Source: Gilvibacter sediminis (GTDB taxonomy: Bacteria; Bacteroidota; Bacteroidia; Flavobacteriales; Flavobacteriaceae). From it: 64,000 nucleotides of DNA. Made by a program: the position numbers and the translations under genes. Of this stretch, positions 17,529 through 27,465 are shown one piece after another (positions within the stretch are counted from its first letter, which is position 1; the number at the start of each line of letters is the position of its first letter). The notes under the pieces are model-generated. The model searched no databases. It was not told the DNA's origin and worked only from the letters and a program-made list of their open reading frames with translations. The DNA lies in NCBI RefSeq assembly GCF_028561565.1, contig NZ_JAQQTE010000002.1, forward strand, positions 52,745 through 116,744, written 5' to 3'.

Positions 17529-18386
17529 CTAGCGGTAAACAAAAGTGCGGGTATATACGCGCTCCACAGATCCTATTCGTGGACGTTCTATCTTGGTGAT
17601 CCAGTTGCCTTTATCATCGTAGGTGTATTCATAAGTAAAACTGACACGACCCTTCTTGAATGCCACAACATCTCCCTGCTCGTTATAACTGTAGGTGGAG
17701 ACCGTTTCCCTACCCGATGCGCTGCGTCTTGTTTCTTGAATTAATCGTCCGCTATCATCATATAAATAATCAATTACAGCATCTAAGGTGGAGCTGTCCT
17801 TATAACTCAATGCTCTGGAGATTCCATACTCCCCATAGGCCTTAATCGACTTAAAGGTCTTAAAGGTATTGGTGATCTCTCGTGTCTCGCAATGATAGGC
17901 TTGATCATCCGTTAAGTCTTGCATTTCTTGCGCTTCACAAGCGCCTATACTGTAGACAATGGTCTTCACCACATCTCCAGTATTGTTTAGATGCGTCTCT
18001 TTTTGCAGCCAAAGCCCGTTAGCATCCCACTGATAATCAATTTGAAACACATCATTTCCCTCAAAGTCAACTCTTTTGATCTGACTGAGGTTTTGATCGG
18101 CGTCATCCAAATAAGAATAACTCACACGCTGATTGTAAACAATTCCATTCACGGTATCATAGACCACTTGAGATTTGATTCGACTGTAGTCGAGTTCCAA
18201 TTCATAACGCGTGATCTTCTGAATTTCAACATTACCGTCTTTGGTCTTTTTCTGTTTGACCTCCTCTACCGTAAAGGATTTGGGCTTGACTTTAAAGTCT
18301 TCCAAATAGTCCGGTTCAATTTGAGCGAATGCATTTACTGTGAATGCAGTAAAAAGGGCAGTTAAAAGGATGATGCGATAATTCAT
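17529..18386 (-). CDS. Exported YD/RHS-like repeat protein, unknown
   Basis: About 285 residues when started at MNYRIILLTALFTAFTVNAFAQ, a good signal peptide. An ATG seven codons upstream only adds a polar tail. The body contains weak YD-type repeats: YSYLDDADQNLSQIKRVDF, YDDSGRLIQETRR, YSYNEQGDVVAF and YTYDDKGNWITKI. It is far too short for an RHS toxin and shows no toxin domain or rearrangement hotspot. The function is unknown, with a surface or periplasmic location likely. Confidence 0.8.
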   Translation of the reverse strand: MNYRIILLTALFTAFTVNAFAQIEPDYLEDFKVKPKSFTVEEVKQKKTKDGNVEIQKITRYELELDYSRIKSQVVYDTVNGIVYNQRVSYSYLDDADQNLSQIKRVDFEGNDVFQIDYQWDANGLWLQKETHLNNTGDVVKTIVYSIGACEAQEMQDLTDDQAYHCETREITNTFKTFKSIKAYGEYGISRALSYKDSSTLDAVIDYLYDDSGRLIQETRRSASGRETVSTYSYNEQGDVVAFKKGRVSFTYEYTYDDKGNWITKIERPRIGSVERVYTRTFVYR

Positions 18387-18539
18387 AATGTGGATTTTCA
18401 CAAACATAACACAATCACATTCAAGTGTCTATTAGTCAATTGCCCTATATTTTAACAGCGGCATTGTAAGGGATTTGCCGAGGTGTAACTTCCAATTTTT
18501 AGAACTAATCCGTACTTTTAGATTCTAAACCAACCTCGT

Positions 18540-19970
18540 ATGAAAAGAATCATCTCCCTATGTTTGTTGCTTATTAGCGGCAGCCTCTTTGCCCAGCAAG
18601 GACTTACTGAAAACAAGAAAGCAATTTTAGCATCCGTAGAAAAGCATCAGAAAAATCTCATTGAGATCTCAGACGCTATTTGGGCTAACGCCGAATTGGC
18701 CTTTCAAGAAACCAAGTCTTCCAAGATCTTGGCAGACTACGCAGAAGCTAACGGCTTTAAAGTAGAAAAGAACATTGGCGGCATGCCAACAGCCTTCATT
18801 GCTACCTATGGTAGTGGTGAACCGGTGATCAGTATTTTAGGCGAGTTTGACGCCCTTCCGGGGATATCGCAAAAAGCACAACCCACCAAAGAGCCTTTAG
18901 AAGAAGGTGCGGGTGGCCATGGCTGCGGACACAATATGTTTGGAACTGCATCTTTGGGAGCAGCAATTGCCATTAAGGAACTGATGGAAGCTGGCAAGAT
19001 CACCGGAACGGTAAAATTCATGGGGACCCCTGCTGAAGAAAAGTTCTTTGGTAAACTTTGGATGATAGAAGCTGGAGCGTGGGAAGGCGTTGATGTGAAC
19101 ATCAGCTGGCACCCCAGTGCTAAAACGGAGGCAGATGTACAGAGTTCATTGGCCTTAGTAGATTTTATGGTGGAGTTTTACGGACAAGCGGCCCACGCAG
19201 CTGCTGACCCTTGGAATGGCCGTTCGGCCTCTGATGCCTTAGAGCTCTACACTCAAGGGATCAATTACTACAGAGAGCACGTACGCCCTACGGTGCGTAT
19301 GCACTATCATATTCAAGACGGCGGACAAGTAGTAAATGTGGTTCCCGATTATTCCAGACTTTGGGTACGGGTAAGAAATTCAGACCGTGCGGGAATGATG
19401 CCAGTTTACGAACAAGTCATGAAAATGGCAGAAGGTGCTGCTATCATGGCGAATGTGGAATACAAGGTTTCCCTCATCTCTGGTATTCACGAGGTCTTGG
19501 TGAATCGTACTGGAGGAGCCATCATGCAAAAGAACTTAGAGCTTTTGGGCCCTATTGAATACACCGATGAAGAAATTGCCTTTGGAAAGAAGATTCAAGA
19601 ACTGACCGGCAAGCCTCAAGTAGGAATGGACAGCAGTATTAGTCCACTTTTGGATACGCGTGAGAATCCAGGAGGAGGTTCTACAGACGTGGGCGATGTA
19701 AGCTGGAACGTAGCCAACATCAACTTGGGCGTAACTGTTGCGCCTAAGGACACTCCTTGGCACAGTTGGGCTGTAGTAGCCTGCGGCGGAATGAGCATTG
19801 GGCATAAAGGAATGTTGCAAGCCACTCGCGCTATGGCCATGACCATGGTAGATCTATTTGAAGATCCGGAGAAAGTAAAAGAAGTTAAAGCAGAATTCGT
19901 AGAGCGTAAAGGCGACTACGAGTACAAAGCACTTATTCCAGACGGACCACCACCAATTGGGCAGAACTAA
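18540..19970 (+). CDS. Exported M20-family amidohydrolase (AbgB-like)
   Basis: A 476-residue zinc hydrolase with a signal peptide (LLLISGSLFAQQ). Metal-binding motifs are GHGCGHNMFG (about residue 127) and GTPAEEKFFGK (about 160), with HAAADPWNGRSA in the dimerisation domain and a final ligand region in PWHSWAVVACGG. The closest described relatives are p-aminobenzoyl-glutamate hydrolase subunit B and other amidohydrolases. The substrate is unknown; export suggests scavenging amides or peptides. It converges with cmk with a 4-base overlap. Confidence 0.92.
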   Translation: MKRIISLCLLLISGSLFAQQGLTENKKAILASVEKHQKNLIEISDAIWANAELAFQETKSSKILADYAEANGFKVEKNIGGMPTAFIATYGSGEPVISILGEFDALPGISQKAQPTKEPLEEGAGGHGCGHNMFGTASLGAAIAIKELMEAGKITGTVKFMGTPAEEKFFGKLWMIEAGAWEGVDVNISWHPSAKTEADVQSSLALVDFMVEFYGQAAHAAADPWNGRSASDALELYTQGINYYREHVRPTVRMHYHIQDGGQVVNVVPDYSRLWVRVRNSDRAGMMPVYEQVMKMAEGAAIMANVEYKVSLISGIHEVLVNRTGGAIMQKNLELLGPIEYTDEEIAFGKKIQELTGKPQVGMDSSISPLLDTRENPGGGSTDVGDVSWNVANINLGVTVAPKDTPWHSWAVVACGGMSIGHKGMLQATRAMAMTMVDLFEDPEKVKEVKAEFVERKGDYEYKALIPDGPPPIGQN

Positions 19971-20662
19971 ACCCGTCCCGCAATTCGGTCTTTGACCAAT
20001 TGCAAAATAGTGTGGAACTGATCTTCTAGGTTGGTTTCTGTATTGTCGATCTCAATGGCGTCTGCCGCTTTAACCAGTGGAGAGTCTGCTCTTGTGGTAT
20101 CTATACGATCGCGCTCGGTGACGTTCTCATAGACCTCGTCATAAGTAATATTATCACCTCGATTTTTAAGTTCTAAGTAGCGGCGTTTAGCACGCTCCGC
20201 AGCATCTGCGGTCATAAAGATCTTCAGCTCGGCATTCGGGAATACCACGGTCCCAATATCGCGACCGTCCATGACAATTCCACCTTCCTTGCCCATTTGA
20301 TGCTGAATAGCGACTAACTTTTTACGCACCTCAGGAATGGCCGCTACAGGGCTGACGTGCTCAGAGACTTCAAGGGTTCGAATCGTGCTCCCAACTCTTT
20401 CACCGTTGAGCAAAACTTGAGAAGTGCCTGAATCAGAATCATAAGAGAAAGCAACCTCTATTTGAGGTAAGGCAGCAATTAAGGCTTCTTTGTTGAGATC
20501 CTCGCCTTTAATTATTCCCTCATTTAAGGCATAAAGGGTAATGGAACGGTACATGGCTCCGGTGTCCACGTAGATATAACCGAGGTAATCTGCCAATTGC
20601 TTGGCGACTGTAGATTTTCCGGTAGAAGAATAGCCGTCTATGGCTATAGTAATTTTGCGCAT
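19967..20662 (-). CDS. cmk: Cytidylate kinase
   Basis: A 231-residue kinase that phosphorylates CMP and dCMP. The P-loop is IDGYSSTGKSTVAKQLA (about residues 7-23), followed by YVDTGAMYRSITLYAL, VMDGRDIGTVVFP, and the lid region AKRRYLELKNRGDN ending in DRIDTTRADSPL. It overlaps the last base of porQ, an arrangement I recall from other Bacteroidota. Confidence 0.96.
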   Translation of the reverse strand: MRKITIAIDGYSSTGKSTVAKQLADYLGYIYVDTGAMYRSITLYALNEGIIKGEDLNKEALIAALPQIEVAFSYDSDSGTSQVLLNGERVGSTIRTLEVSEHVSPVAAIPEVRKKLVAIQHQMGKEGGIVMDGRDIGTVVFPNAELKIFMTADAAERAKRRYLELKNRGDNITYDEVYENVTERDRIDTTRADSPLVKAADAIEIDNTETNLEDQFHTILQLVKDRIAGRV

Positions 20663-21684
20663 TAGCGATTCAGATCTATGTTCAGACCAAAGAAACTGGC
20701 GTTAGCAGCAGCACTGTACTGCGAATAGCTGTAACTGAGTCTGATCTTGTTGAGTTTTATCCCGAAACCAGCACTGAGGCCGGCAAAAGCTCGTTGCTCT
20801 AAAATACGAAGTTCTTCGGCTCTGCGCACGTTGTATCCCAAACGAATGTTGAATCCGCTTTCTGGGAAGAGTTCCAGACCAAAGATCATGTGGCGAATGG
20901 CGTTGTCAAAAAAGTTGATGTTTTCGGTAACCACGCCACCTTCTAAGTCTGTAATGGAACGGTTCGGGTTTTCAAAGGCAATGTTCCAAACCTGCATGTT
21001 CTCCAAGGTAAAATGCCAGCGAATCGGAATGTTCTGTAGGGTTTGAGAAATACCAAAGATCAGCTCAAAGGGCAAAGGCTCATAGACCTCATTAAAAGGC
21101 GTGAACTGCGTTCCTATATTCCGTGCCACAGCAGAGATGTGCAGATCCCAAGGCTCATAGACGTACATGATCGCCAGATCTATGGCACCACCAAAGGAGC
21201 TGTACTGTTCTAGCTTGGAAGAGATGAGCTTGACGTTTGCACCAACGTGAAAATCCGTATAAGGGATGTTTCTAGCATAACCTGCGGAAAGGGCAACTTC
21301 TCCTCCACTAAAACTGTTGGTTGGGTTTCCTGCCTCATCAAAACCATCAAATTGTCCGTAGTTGATGTAGGTCACCCCAGCGTGTAAAACTTGGGTGCGT
21401 CTGTCCCAGAGATAGGCATAAGAAGCCGTTCCATAGTTTACGTCCGCAAAATAGTTGACGTAATTGATCTGCAGTTGATTGTCCATCTCTGGATTGATCG
21501 ATGCAGGATTGTAGAGTCCCTGCGATGGATCCCAGTCGTAATTGGTGATCACTTTTCCACCCAAAGCTGCCTGCCGCGGAGAGTTCACCAAATTGAGAAA
21601 CTGATAGGTGTATCGGCCTCCAATCTGAGCGCTCGCGGTAGCACTGGCAATCAACAGGAATAGGACAGCAATTTTTTTGGACAT
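20662..21684 (-). CDS. porQ: Type IX secretion system protein PorQ
   Basis: A 340-residue outer-membrane beta-barrel of the PorV/FadL-like group, with a signal peptide ending in TASAQI. The opening YQFLNLVNSPRQAALGGKV and the asparagine/proline turn LYNPASINPEMDNQL are typical of PorQ, which is part of the T9SS outer-membrane complex that attaches cargo. The adjacency to cmk is also typical. Two proteins with T9SS sorting domains in this window are likely clients of the system. Confidence 0.92.
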   Translation of the reverse strand: MSKKIAVLFLLIASATASAQIGGRYTYQFLNLVNSPRQAALGGKVITNYDWDPSQGLYNPASINPEMDNQLQINYVNYFADVNYGTASYAYLWDRRTQVLHAGVTYINYGQFDGFDEAGNPTNSFSGGEVALSAGYARNIPYTDFHVGANVKLISSKLEQYSSFGGAIDLAIMYVYEPWDLHISAVARNIGTQFTPFNEVYEPLPFELIFGISQTLQNIPIRWHFTLENMQVWNIAFENPNRSITDLEGGVVTENINFFDNAIRHMIFGLELFPESGFNIRLGYNVRRAEELRILEQRAFAGLSAGFGIKLNKIRLSYSYSQYSAAANASFFGLNIDLNR

Positions 21685-21789
21685 GGATTGGATAAACCGG
21701 TTATTCCATTAACGATTGCAAGTATAATTTATTTTTGAGCTAGAAAAAAACGAATGGCCTGCAATCTGGGCGATTCCACCGATTTAGCC

Positions 21790-24240
21790 TTAGAGCTTTT
21801 TAGCCTTTGCTACTTTTTGCTTTAAGAGGGCTGCATCGATCACCTCACCCATGTCTTTGACGTAGTGAAAAGTCACCCCTTTCAAGTACTGCGGATTGAT
21901 CTCTTCCACATCGCGTTTATTGTCCTCACAAAGAATGATCTCCTTGATACGTGCACGCTTGGCCGCCAAGATCTTTTCTTTAATCCCTCCTACTGGTAAA
22001 ACTTTACCGCGAAGGGTAATCTCTCCGGTCATGGCCAGTGACTGCTTCACTTTGCGTTGGGTAAATAAAGACACCAAAGAAGTCAGCATGGTAATTCCTG
22101 CGCTTGGCCCGTCTTTAGGTGTAGCCCCTTCTGGCACGTGAATGTGTACATTGTATTTATCAAAGATATCGTCAGCAATACCGAGGTCCGTAGCATTGGA
22201 TTTGATGAACTCCATGGCAATGGTAGCTGATTCCTTCATCACCTTTCCGAGGTTTCCTGTAATGCTCAAGTTGCCTTTACCTTTAGACAAAGTGGATTCA
22301 ATAAAGAGAATATCCCCACCTACGCGCGTCCAAGCCAATCCAGTGACTACACCAGCAACTTTGTTGTTTTCGTATTTGTCACGTTCCAGCTTAGGAATGC
22401 CCAATACATCTACCACGGTCTGCTTGTCTGCTTTTACCTTGTAGTCTTGCTCCATGGCAATATTCATGGCAGCATAACGCACCATTTTAGCGATCTGTTT
22501 CTCCAAACCACGTACTCCAGATTCACGGGTATAGCCTTCCACAATCTGTTCCAATTGTGGCTTGCCTACTTTTAAGTGTTTGGACTCCAAACCGTGCTCC
22601 TCCAATTGTTTAGGCAGCAGGTGTTTTTTGGCGATCTCTACCTTTTCCTCTATGGTATAACCACTAACGTTGATGATCTCCATACGATCTCGTAGTGCAG
22701 GCTGAATAGGCCCTAGACTGTTCGCCGTAGCAATGAACATCACTTTGGAAAGGTCAAAGCCCATCTCTAGGAAATTATCATAAAAGGCCGAATTCTGCTC
22801 AGGATCGAGTACCTCTAGCAAGGCAGAAGACGGATCTCCCTGATGTCCTGCTGCGAGTTTGTCGATCTCATCCAATACAAAAACTGGATTGGAAGTTCCT
22901 GCCTTTTTAATGTTTTGAATGATACGTCCCGGCATGGCTCCGATATAGGTCTTGCGGTGACCGCGGATCTCTGCCTCATCGCGCAATCCGCCTAGCGAGA
23001 TACGCACGTATTCACGCCCTAAGGCTTCTGCAACAGATTTCCCCAAAGAGGTCTTCCCGACCCCCGGAGGGCCGTGTAAACACAAAATAGGCGATTTCAT
23101 ATCGTTGCGCAGTTTTAGAACCGCTAGGTATTCAATGATGCGTTTTTTAACGTCGTCCAAACCGTAATGATCTCGGTCTAAAATGCGCTGAGCACGTTTA
23201 AGGTCGAATTTATCTTTAGAGAATTCATTCCAAGGCAACTCCAAAAAGAGGTCCAAATAATTACGCTGAATAGAATACTCCGCAACCTGAGGATTCATGC
23301 GTTGCATTTTGGCCAATTCCTTGTCAAAATGTTCCGCAACTTTCTCGTCCCATTTTTTAGTTTTGGCCTTTTCGCGCATATTGCTGATCTCTTCTTCTGT
23401 AGAGCTTCCACCCAATTCCTCTTGAATGGTCTTGATCTGCTGTTGCAAGAAGTATTCGCGTTGCTGCTGATTGAGATCACTCTGCACCTTGTTCTGGATG
23501 TCGTTGCGCAAACTCAGGCGCATCATCTCCTCATTGAGGTACTTGAGTGTAGCCAAGGCGCGCTCTTTGAGGTTATCGATCTCTAAAAGCTTTTGCTTGT
23601 CCTTTACCGGAACATTGAGGTTGGAACACACAAAGTTGATCAGAAACGAACTGCTCTCAATATTCTTGATGGCAAAAGAAGCCTCGCTAGGCAGGTTTGG
23701 GCTGTCTTTAATGATGTCCAACGCCAAATCCTTAATGGATTCAATAATGGCCAAGAACTCGCTATCGCCTTTTTCTGGTCTGGATTCACCAACCTCTTGA
23801 ATAGTGGCTTGCATATAAGGATCTTCTTGAACCACTTCTTTGATCTGAAAGCGCTTCTTTCCTTGGATGATCACGGTGATGTTCCCATCGGGCATTTTTA
23901 AAACGCGTAAGATGCGCGCTACAGTACCCTGCTGATGGATATCCGCCGCAGTTGGATCTTCTACAGATTCATCCTTTTGCGCCACCACTCCAACTACTTT
24001 ACTGCCTTTATTGGCCGTATTGAGTAGTTTGATGGATTTATCCCTTCCTGCTGTGATTGGAATAACTACTCCGGGGAAAAGTACTGTGTTGCGCAAGGAT
24101 AAAATGGGCAAAGCATCTGGCAAGGCTTCTTTATTCATGGCCTCCTCATCCTCGGGAGTCAATAAGGGGATCAATTCAGCTTCATCACTGAAATCATCCA
24201 ATGACAAACTGTCTATATTTACAAATCGATTCTTCGACAT
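21790..24240 (-). CDS. lon: ATP-dependent protease Lon
   Basis: An 816-residue AAA+ serine protease. The N-terminal LON domain starts near [22 protein letters not shown] coiled-coil region follows, then Walker [12 protein letters not shown] (about residue 395), Walker [11 protein letters not shown], and the C-terminal protease domain with the catalytic Ser in [10 protein letters not shown] (about 713) and Lys in [10 protein letters not shown] (about 753). Full length and all catalytic residues present. It degrades misfolded and regulatory proteins in the cytoplasm. Confidence 0.98.
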   Translation of the reverse strand: MSKNRFVNIDSLSLDDFSDEAELIPLLTPEDEEAMNKEALPDALPILSLRNTVLFPGVVIPITAGRDKSIKLLNTANKGSKVVGVVAQKDESVEDPTAADIHQQGTVARILRVLKMPDGNITVIIQGKKRFQIKEVVQEDPYMQATIQEVGESRPEKGDSEFLAIIESIKDLALDIIKDSPNLPSEASFAIKNIESSSFLINFVCSNLNVPVKDKQKLLEIDNLKERALATLKYLNEEMMRLSLRNDIQNKVQSDLNQQQREYFLQQQIKTIQEELGGSSTEEEISNMREKAKTKKWDEKVAEHFDKELAKMQRMNPQVAEYSIQRNYLDLFLELPWNEFSKDKFDLKRAQRILDRDHYGLDDVKKRIIEYLAVLKLRNDMKSPILCLHGPPGVGKTSLGKSVAEALGREYVRISLGGLRDEAEIRGHRKTYIGAMPGRIIQNIKKAGTSNPVFVLDEIDKLAAGHQGDPSSALLEVLDPEQNSAFYDNFLEMGFDLSKVMFIATANSLGPIQPALRDRMEIINVSGYTIEEKVEIAKKHLLPKQLEEHGLESKHLKVGKPQLEQIVEGYTRESGVRGLEKQIAKMVRYAAMNIAMEQDYKVKADKQTVVDVLGIPKLERDKYENNKVAGVVTGLAWTRVGGDILFIESTLSKGKGNLSITGNLGKVMKESATIAMEFIKSNATDLGIADDIFDKYNVHIHVPEGATPKDGPSAGITMLTSLVSLFTQRKVKQSLAMTGEITLRGKVLPVGGIKEKILAAKRARIKEIILCEDNKRDVEEINPQYLKGVTFHYVKDMGEVIDAALLKQKVAKAKKL

Positions 24241-24458
24241 AGTGTATTTTAAGTCATATTGTCACCCAACTGCTATGGTGGGTGTCTTTTTTAAAGCAAT
24301 TACCGATGGGCTTTCATCACTCAAGGCCCTTTAATTGGGCTTTCTAGGCTACATCAGCTGCTACAATAAGTCAATTAATATGCCAATTCAGAAAAATTTT
24401 GTCGTAAACTGTAACATCAAAGCCGCTAGGCCTTCTTTACCATAAACAATAGTTTTTC

Positions 24459-25016
24459 TTGGCACTAACCCAACCAAATACTGATCAACCCATTGAAGCC
24501 CTATTGGGTCTTTGTAGAGACGGTAACCAACTGGCGCAATTGGAGGTCTACAACCGTTACCAAAAGGCCATGTACAACACGGCCGTTAGAATTGTAAAGG
24601 ATTCCATGGAGGCCGAAGACGTTATGCAGGAATCTTTTATAGCAGCCTTTAACAAGCTAGACACGTTTAAGGGCGATGCCAGCTTCGGGTCTTGGTTGAA
24701 GCGTATTGTGGTAAACAACAGTATTGCCAAATACAAGAAGAACAAACGTTTTACAGACCTATCGGTAGATCAACTGCCGGAAGAAGCAGAAGAGTCGAGC
24801 TCCTTGACAGAAGCCGATTATTCTCAGGTCAAAGTAGCAGCGGTCATGGAAGGCATGAACGCTTTGAAGGACAATTACAGACAGGTACTAAGTCTGCATC
24901 TTATAGAAGGATACGACCATGAAGAGATCTGTGAGATCATGAAAATTAGTTACGGCAACTGCCGCACGATGATCTCCAGAGCGAAAGAAAGTTTAAGAAA
25001 GAAGTTAAGCGTATGA
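24459..25016 (+). CDS. ECF-like RNA polymerase sigma factor
   Basis: A 185-residue sigma-70 family protein. Region 2 is visible in VYNRYQKAMYNTAVRIVKD, AEDVMQESFIAAFNKLDTFKG and SFGSWLKRIVVNNSIAKYKK. Region 4 is LSLHLIEGYDHEEICEIMKISYGNCRTMISRAKESLRKK in its spacing and residues. The frame upstream is closed two codons before a TTG, and no ATG would keep the N-terminal helix, so translation starts at TTG. It overlaps the next gene by 4 bases. It is the first gene of a four-gene operon with envelope proteins, suggesting an envelope-stress or surface regulon. Confidence 0.93.
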   Translation: MALTQPNTDQPIEALLGLCRDGNQLAQLEVYNRYQKAMYNTAVRIVKDSMEAEDVMQESFIAAFNKLDTFKGDASFGSWLKRIVVNNSIAKYKKNKRFTDLSVDQLPEEAEESSSLTEADYSQVKVAAVMEGMNALKDNYRQVLSLHLIEGYDHEEICEIMKISYGNCRTMISRAKESLRKKLSV

Positions 25017-25573
25017 ACCAAAATGACAATATAGAAGCACTCTTTAAGCGCTTGGAAGGTGAATTCGACACCAAGAATGCGCCTCAAGGACACAACGCTC
25101 GTTTTATGCAGCGCCTCAACAAGGAGCAACCCATGAGCAGCGGGAAGCCAAAGATCGCTTATTGGAAGATCGTTTCGGCCTTTGCAGCCGTGATCACCCT
25201 AGCCTTTTTATTGACGGGAGTTTTTAACCCGGCAGCTCAAGAAACCAGCGGTTTGGCTAGTGTTTCTCCAGAGATGGCTCAGACTCAGGAATTCTTTAAT
25301 ACTGCGATCAACTCAGAATTGGAACGCCTGAACAGTTTTGAATCCGAAGCAGCTAAACAGCTCGTCAATGACGCCATGCTTCAGATGGAAAACCTTGAAC
25401 AGGAATACCAACAACTGATTGTTGACTTGGAAGAAAGCGGAAACGACAAACGCGTGATCCACGCCATGATAAGCAATTTCCAGAATCGTATCGATCTATT
25501 ACAACACGTAATTTCAACCATAGAAGGAATCGAACTAATAAATCAATCCAACACTGATGAAAGCATTATTTAA
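25013..25573 (+). CDS. Single-pass membrane protein, probable anti-sigma factor
   Basis: 186 residues: a cytoplasmic N-terminus of about 45 residues, one membrane helix (IVSAFAAVITLAFLLTGVF, about 48-66), and a helical periplasmic part (NSELERLNSFESEAAKQLV ... ISNFQNRIDLLQHVI). No zinc-binding anti-sigma motif is present. The assignment rests on position: it overlaps the sigma gene by ATGA and has the right topology. It could be a sensor or partner of the next two gene products instead. Confidence 0.75.
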   Translation: MNQNDNIEALFKRLEGEFDTKNAPQGHNARFMQRLNKEQPMSSGKPKIAYWKIVSAFAAVITLAFLLTGVFNPAAQETSGLASVSPEMAQTQEFFNTAINSELERLNSFESEAAKQLVNDAMLQMENLEQEYQQLIVDLEESGNDKRVIHAMISNFQNRIDLLQHVISTIEGIELINQSNTDESII

Positions 25574-26645
25574 ATCCCTAATGATATTGATGCTCCTGCC
25601 CTCGCTTGCCGTGGCTGGAGACAACGACAAATTCAAAGGTCGTTACACCAAAGAAAAGACCTTGAATCAAGAGTACACGGTTAATGCCAATGCCGGACTG
25701 CTTATAAACAACACTTATGGAAACCTAGATATAGTTACCTGGGATCAAAACAGAACCATTATTGAGGTGACCATTAGAACCAATGGAAACGATGAAGACA
25801 AGGTTCAAAAACGCTTGGACCAGATCACTGTAGATTTTTCCGGAAACGGATCCTTAGTGACGGCAAAGACCAAGATCGGTAACGGCGGACGCTCTTGGAA
25901 TTGGTGGAACAACAAAAACAACGGCGTTTCTATAGAAGTAAACTACGTGGTGAAAGTTCCTGTGACCAATTCCCTGGACCTAGGCAATGATTATGGCGCC
26001 ATTACCCTCAATGAGAGTGACGGAAACGTAAAGATCTCCTGTGACTATGGACAGCTCAATATTGGCCGTCTCAACGCAGCGAACAACCTATTGAACTTTG
26101 ACTACACCAATAATTCATCTATTGCCTATATGAAAAGTGGACGCATCAATGCGGACTACAGCGGCTTTAGTTTGGATGAAGTGGAGTATTTAGAACTCAA
26201 CGCAGACTATACCAAAAGTACCATTCAAAATGTTGGGGAACTCAACTACAGCTGTGACTACGGGAAGCTCAACGTGGGCGACGTAAAAACAGTGATCGGC
26301 AATGGAGACTATATCCCAGCGAGCTTTGAGACACTTTCGGGCGATTTGAACATCAACTCCGATTACGGATCGATCAGCGTAGATCGCATGACGCCATCGG
26401 CAGGAAATGTGACTATTAAATCTTCTTACGCGGGAATCCGATTGGGTTATGACGCTGGATACAACTTTGACTTTATTGTAAACCTGTCTTACGCCAGTTT
26501 AAGCGGTAAGGACGATCTCAACGTGAGCATGGAGTCTAAGGACGGCAGCCGCAAGAGTTACCAAGGAAATCACGGTAGCGCCAATTCTGGCAACACCATC
26601 AATATACGCTCCTCTTATGGCGGAGTGACCATGAAAAAGAAATAA
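25557..26645 (+). CDS. Exported beta-helical adhesin-like protein (DUF4097-type)
   Basis: 362 residues with a signal peptide (LMILMLLPSLAVAGD). The body is a repetitive beta structure in which short strands end in DYG/SYG turns: NTYGNLDIVTWDQ, NDYGAITLNES, CDYGQLNIGRL, NADYSGFSLDEV, CDYGKLNVGDV, NSDYGSISVDR and RSSYGGVTM. This matches DUF4097-type putative adhesins. It overlaps the anti-sigma candidate by 17 bases and is followed 22 bases later by a GIN-domain protein of similar design. Confidence 0.85.
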   Translation: MKALFKSLMILMLLPSLAVAGDNDKFKGRYTKEKTLNQEYTVNANAGLLINNTYGNLDIVTWDQNRTIIEVTIRTNGNDEDKVQKRLDQITVDFSGNGSLVTAKTKIGNGGRSWNWWNNKNNGVSIEVNYVVKVPVTNSLDLGNDYGAITLNESDGNVKISCDYGQLNIGRLNAANNLLNFDYTNNSSIAYMKSGRINADYSGFSLDEVEYLELNADYTKSTIQNVGELNYSCDYGKLNVGDVKTVIGNGDYIPASFETLSGDLNINSDYGSISVDRMTPSAGNVTIKSSYAGIRLGYDAGYNFDFIVNLSYASLSGKDDLNVSMESKDGSRKSYQGNHGSANSGNTINIRSSYGGVTMKKK

Positions 26646-26667
26646 TCAATCATCAAAATCAGAAGAC

Positions 26668-27393
26668 ATGAAAACCACAATCAAATTGTTAAGCGTGCTG
26701 TTTATCCTTTCAGCACTCCCGGCTCAAGCCCAATGGGGAAGCAAAAAAGTAAAAGGAAACGGTAATGTAACCACCGAGACCGTTTCTACAGGAGACTATG
26801 ACGTTGTTGCCGCAGTAGGCCCTATGGATGTTTATCTAGTTAGCGGAACTGAAGGAACCATTAGCGTAGAGGCTGACAGCAACTTCCACGAGTATATTGA
26901 GATCGAGACCAACGGAGATCAATTGGTTGTTAAGATCAAAAAGAACTACAACTTAAAGTCTAAGAACCCTATTAAAGTAACTGTTCCTTTTGAGGATCTA
27001 AGCGGAGTAAAACTGACAGGATCTGGGGATGTTATGACGCGCGATGCTATTAGCGCAGACAACTTCAATGCAGCGGTAACGGGATCTGGAGATGTGAGTT
27101 TAGAGGTAAATGCAGACAATGCTAGCTTTAAGATCACTGGATCTGGAGATATGCGATTAAAAGGTAGCGCAGATATGGCCACCTTAAAGATCAGCGGAAG
27201 CGGTGACTTTGACGGAAAAATGTTCCGCACCCAGAATGCAGAGGTTTCTATCTCTGGATCTGGAGATGCCACAGTTTTTGCTGAGGGGAACTTAAAAGCA
27301 CGTGTTAACGGCTCAGGAGATATTACGTACGGAGGCAATCCGAATGTAGACAAGAAAGTATCAGGATCTGGAACAATCAGTTCCAGAAACTAG
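26668..27393 (+). CDS. Exported GIN-domain (DUF2807) protein
   Basis: 241 residues with a signal peptide ending in LPAQAQW. It is an auto-transporter-adhesin-like beta-helix of the DUF2807/GIN type, marked by repeated GSGD turns: KLTGSGDVMTRD, AVTGSGDVSLEV, KITGSGDMRLKG, KISGSGDFDG, SISGSGDATVFA and RVNGSGDITYGG. It is the last gene of the sigma operon, ended by a strong hairpin terminator. The family is widespread in Bacteroidota, function unknown. Confidence 0.9.
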   Translation: MKTTIKLLSVLFILSALPAQAQWGSKKVKGNGNVTTETVSTGDYDVVAAVGPMDVYLVSGTEGTISVEADSNFHEYIEIETNGDQLVVKIKKNYNLKSKNPIKVTVPFEDLSGVKLTGSGDVMTRDAISADNFNAAVTGSGDVSLEVNADNASFKITGSGDMRLKGSADMATLKISGSGDFDGKMFRTQNAEVSISGSGDATVFAEGNLKARVNGSGDITYGGNPNVDKKVSGSGTISSRN

Positions 27394-27412
27394 GTTTCAT
27401 TCATCAACTAAC

Positions 27413-27446
27413 AAAAAAGCCACGCTTGATCAGCGTGGCTTTTTTT
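27413..27446 (+). terminator. Rho-independent terminator, probably bidirectional
   Basis: A perfect GCCACGC/GCGTGGC stem with a 7-base loop has A-run and T-run on either side. It can end both the sigma operon on the plus strand and the DUF6252 lipoprotein gene on the minus strand. Confidence 0.9.
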
Positions 27447-27465
27447 ATGCGTAAATAGTTTTCTT

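Noticed and set aside
17312..17542. 76-codon open frame upstream of and overlapping rpsA on the minus strand
   Set aside because: It spans the rpsA promoter and structured leader, overlaps the true start in another frame, and has no recognisable family or signal; it is probably chance coding in a leader.
17529..18386. RHS/YD-repeat polymorphic toxin
   Set aside because: Only a few weak YD-like repeats in 285 residues, no toxin tip, no immunity gene and no core DPxGL motif.
24265..24298. CACCCA/TGGGTG hairpin with a T-run upstream of lon as a terminator
   Set aside because: It is oriented on the plus strand, where no gene precedes it, and has only 6 pairs with a 10-base loop.
26946..27353. 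135-codon open frame antisense to the GIN-domain gene
   Set aside because: It is a composition shadow of the GSGD repeats (repeated SPDP on the other strand) and the sense gene is clearly real.
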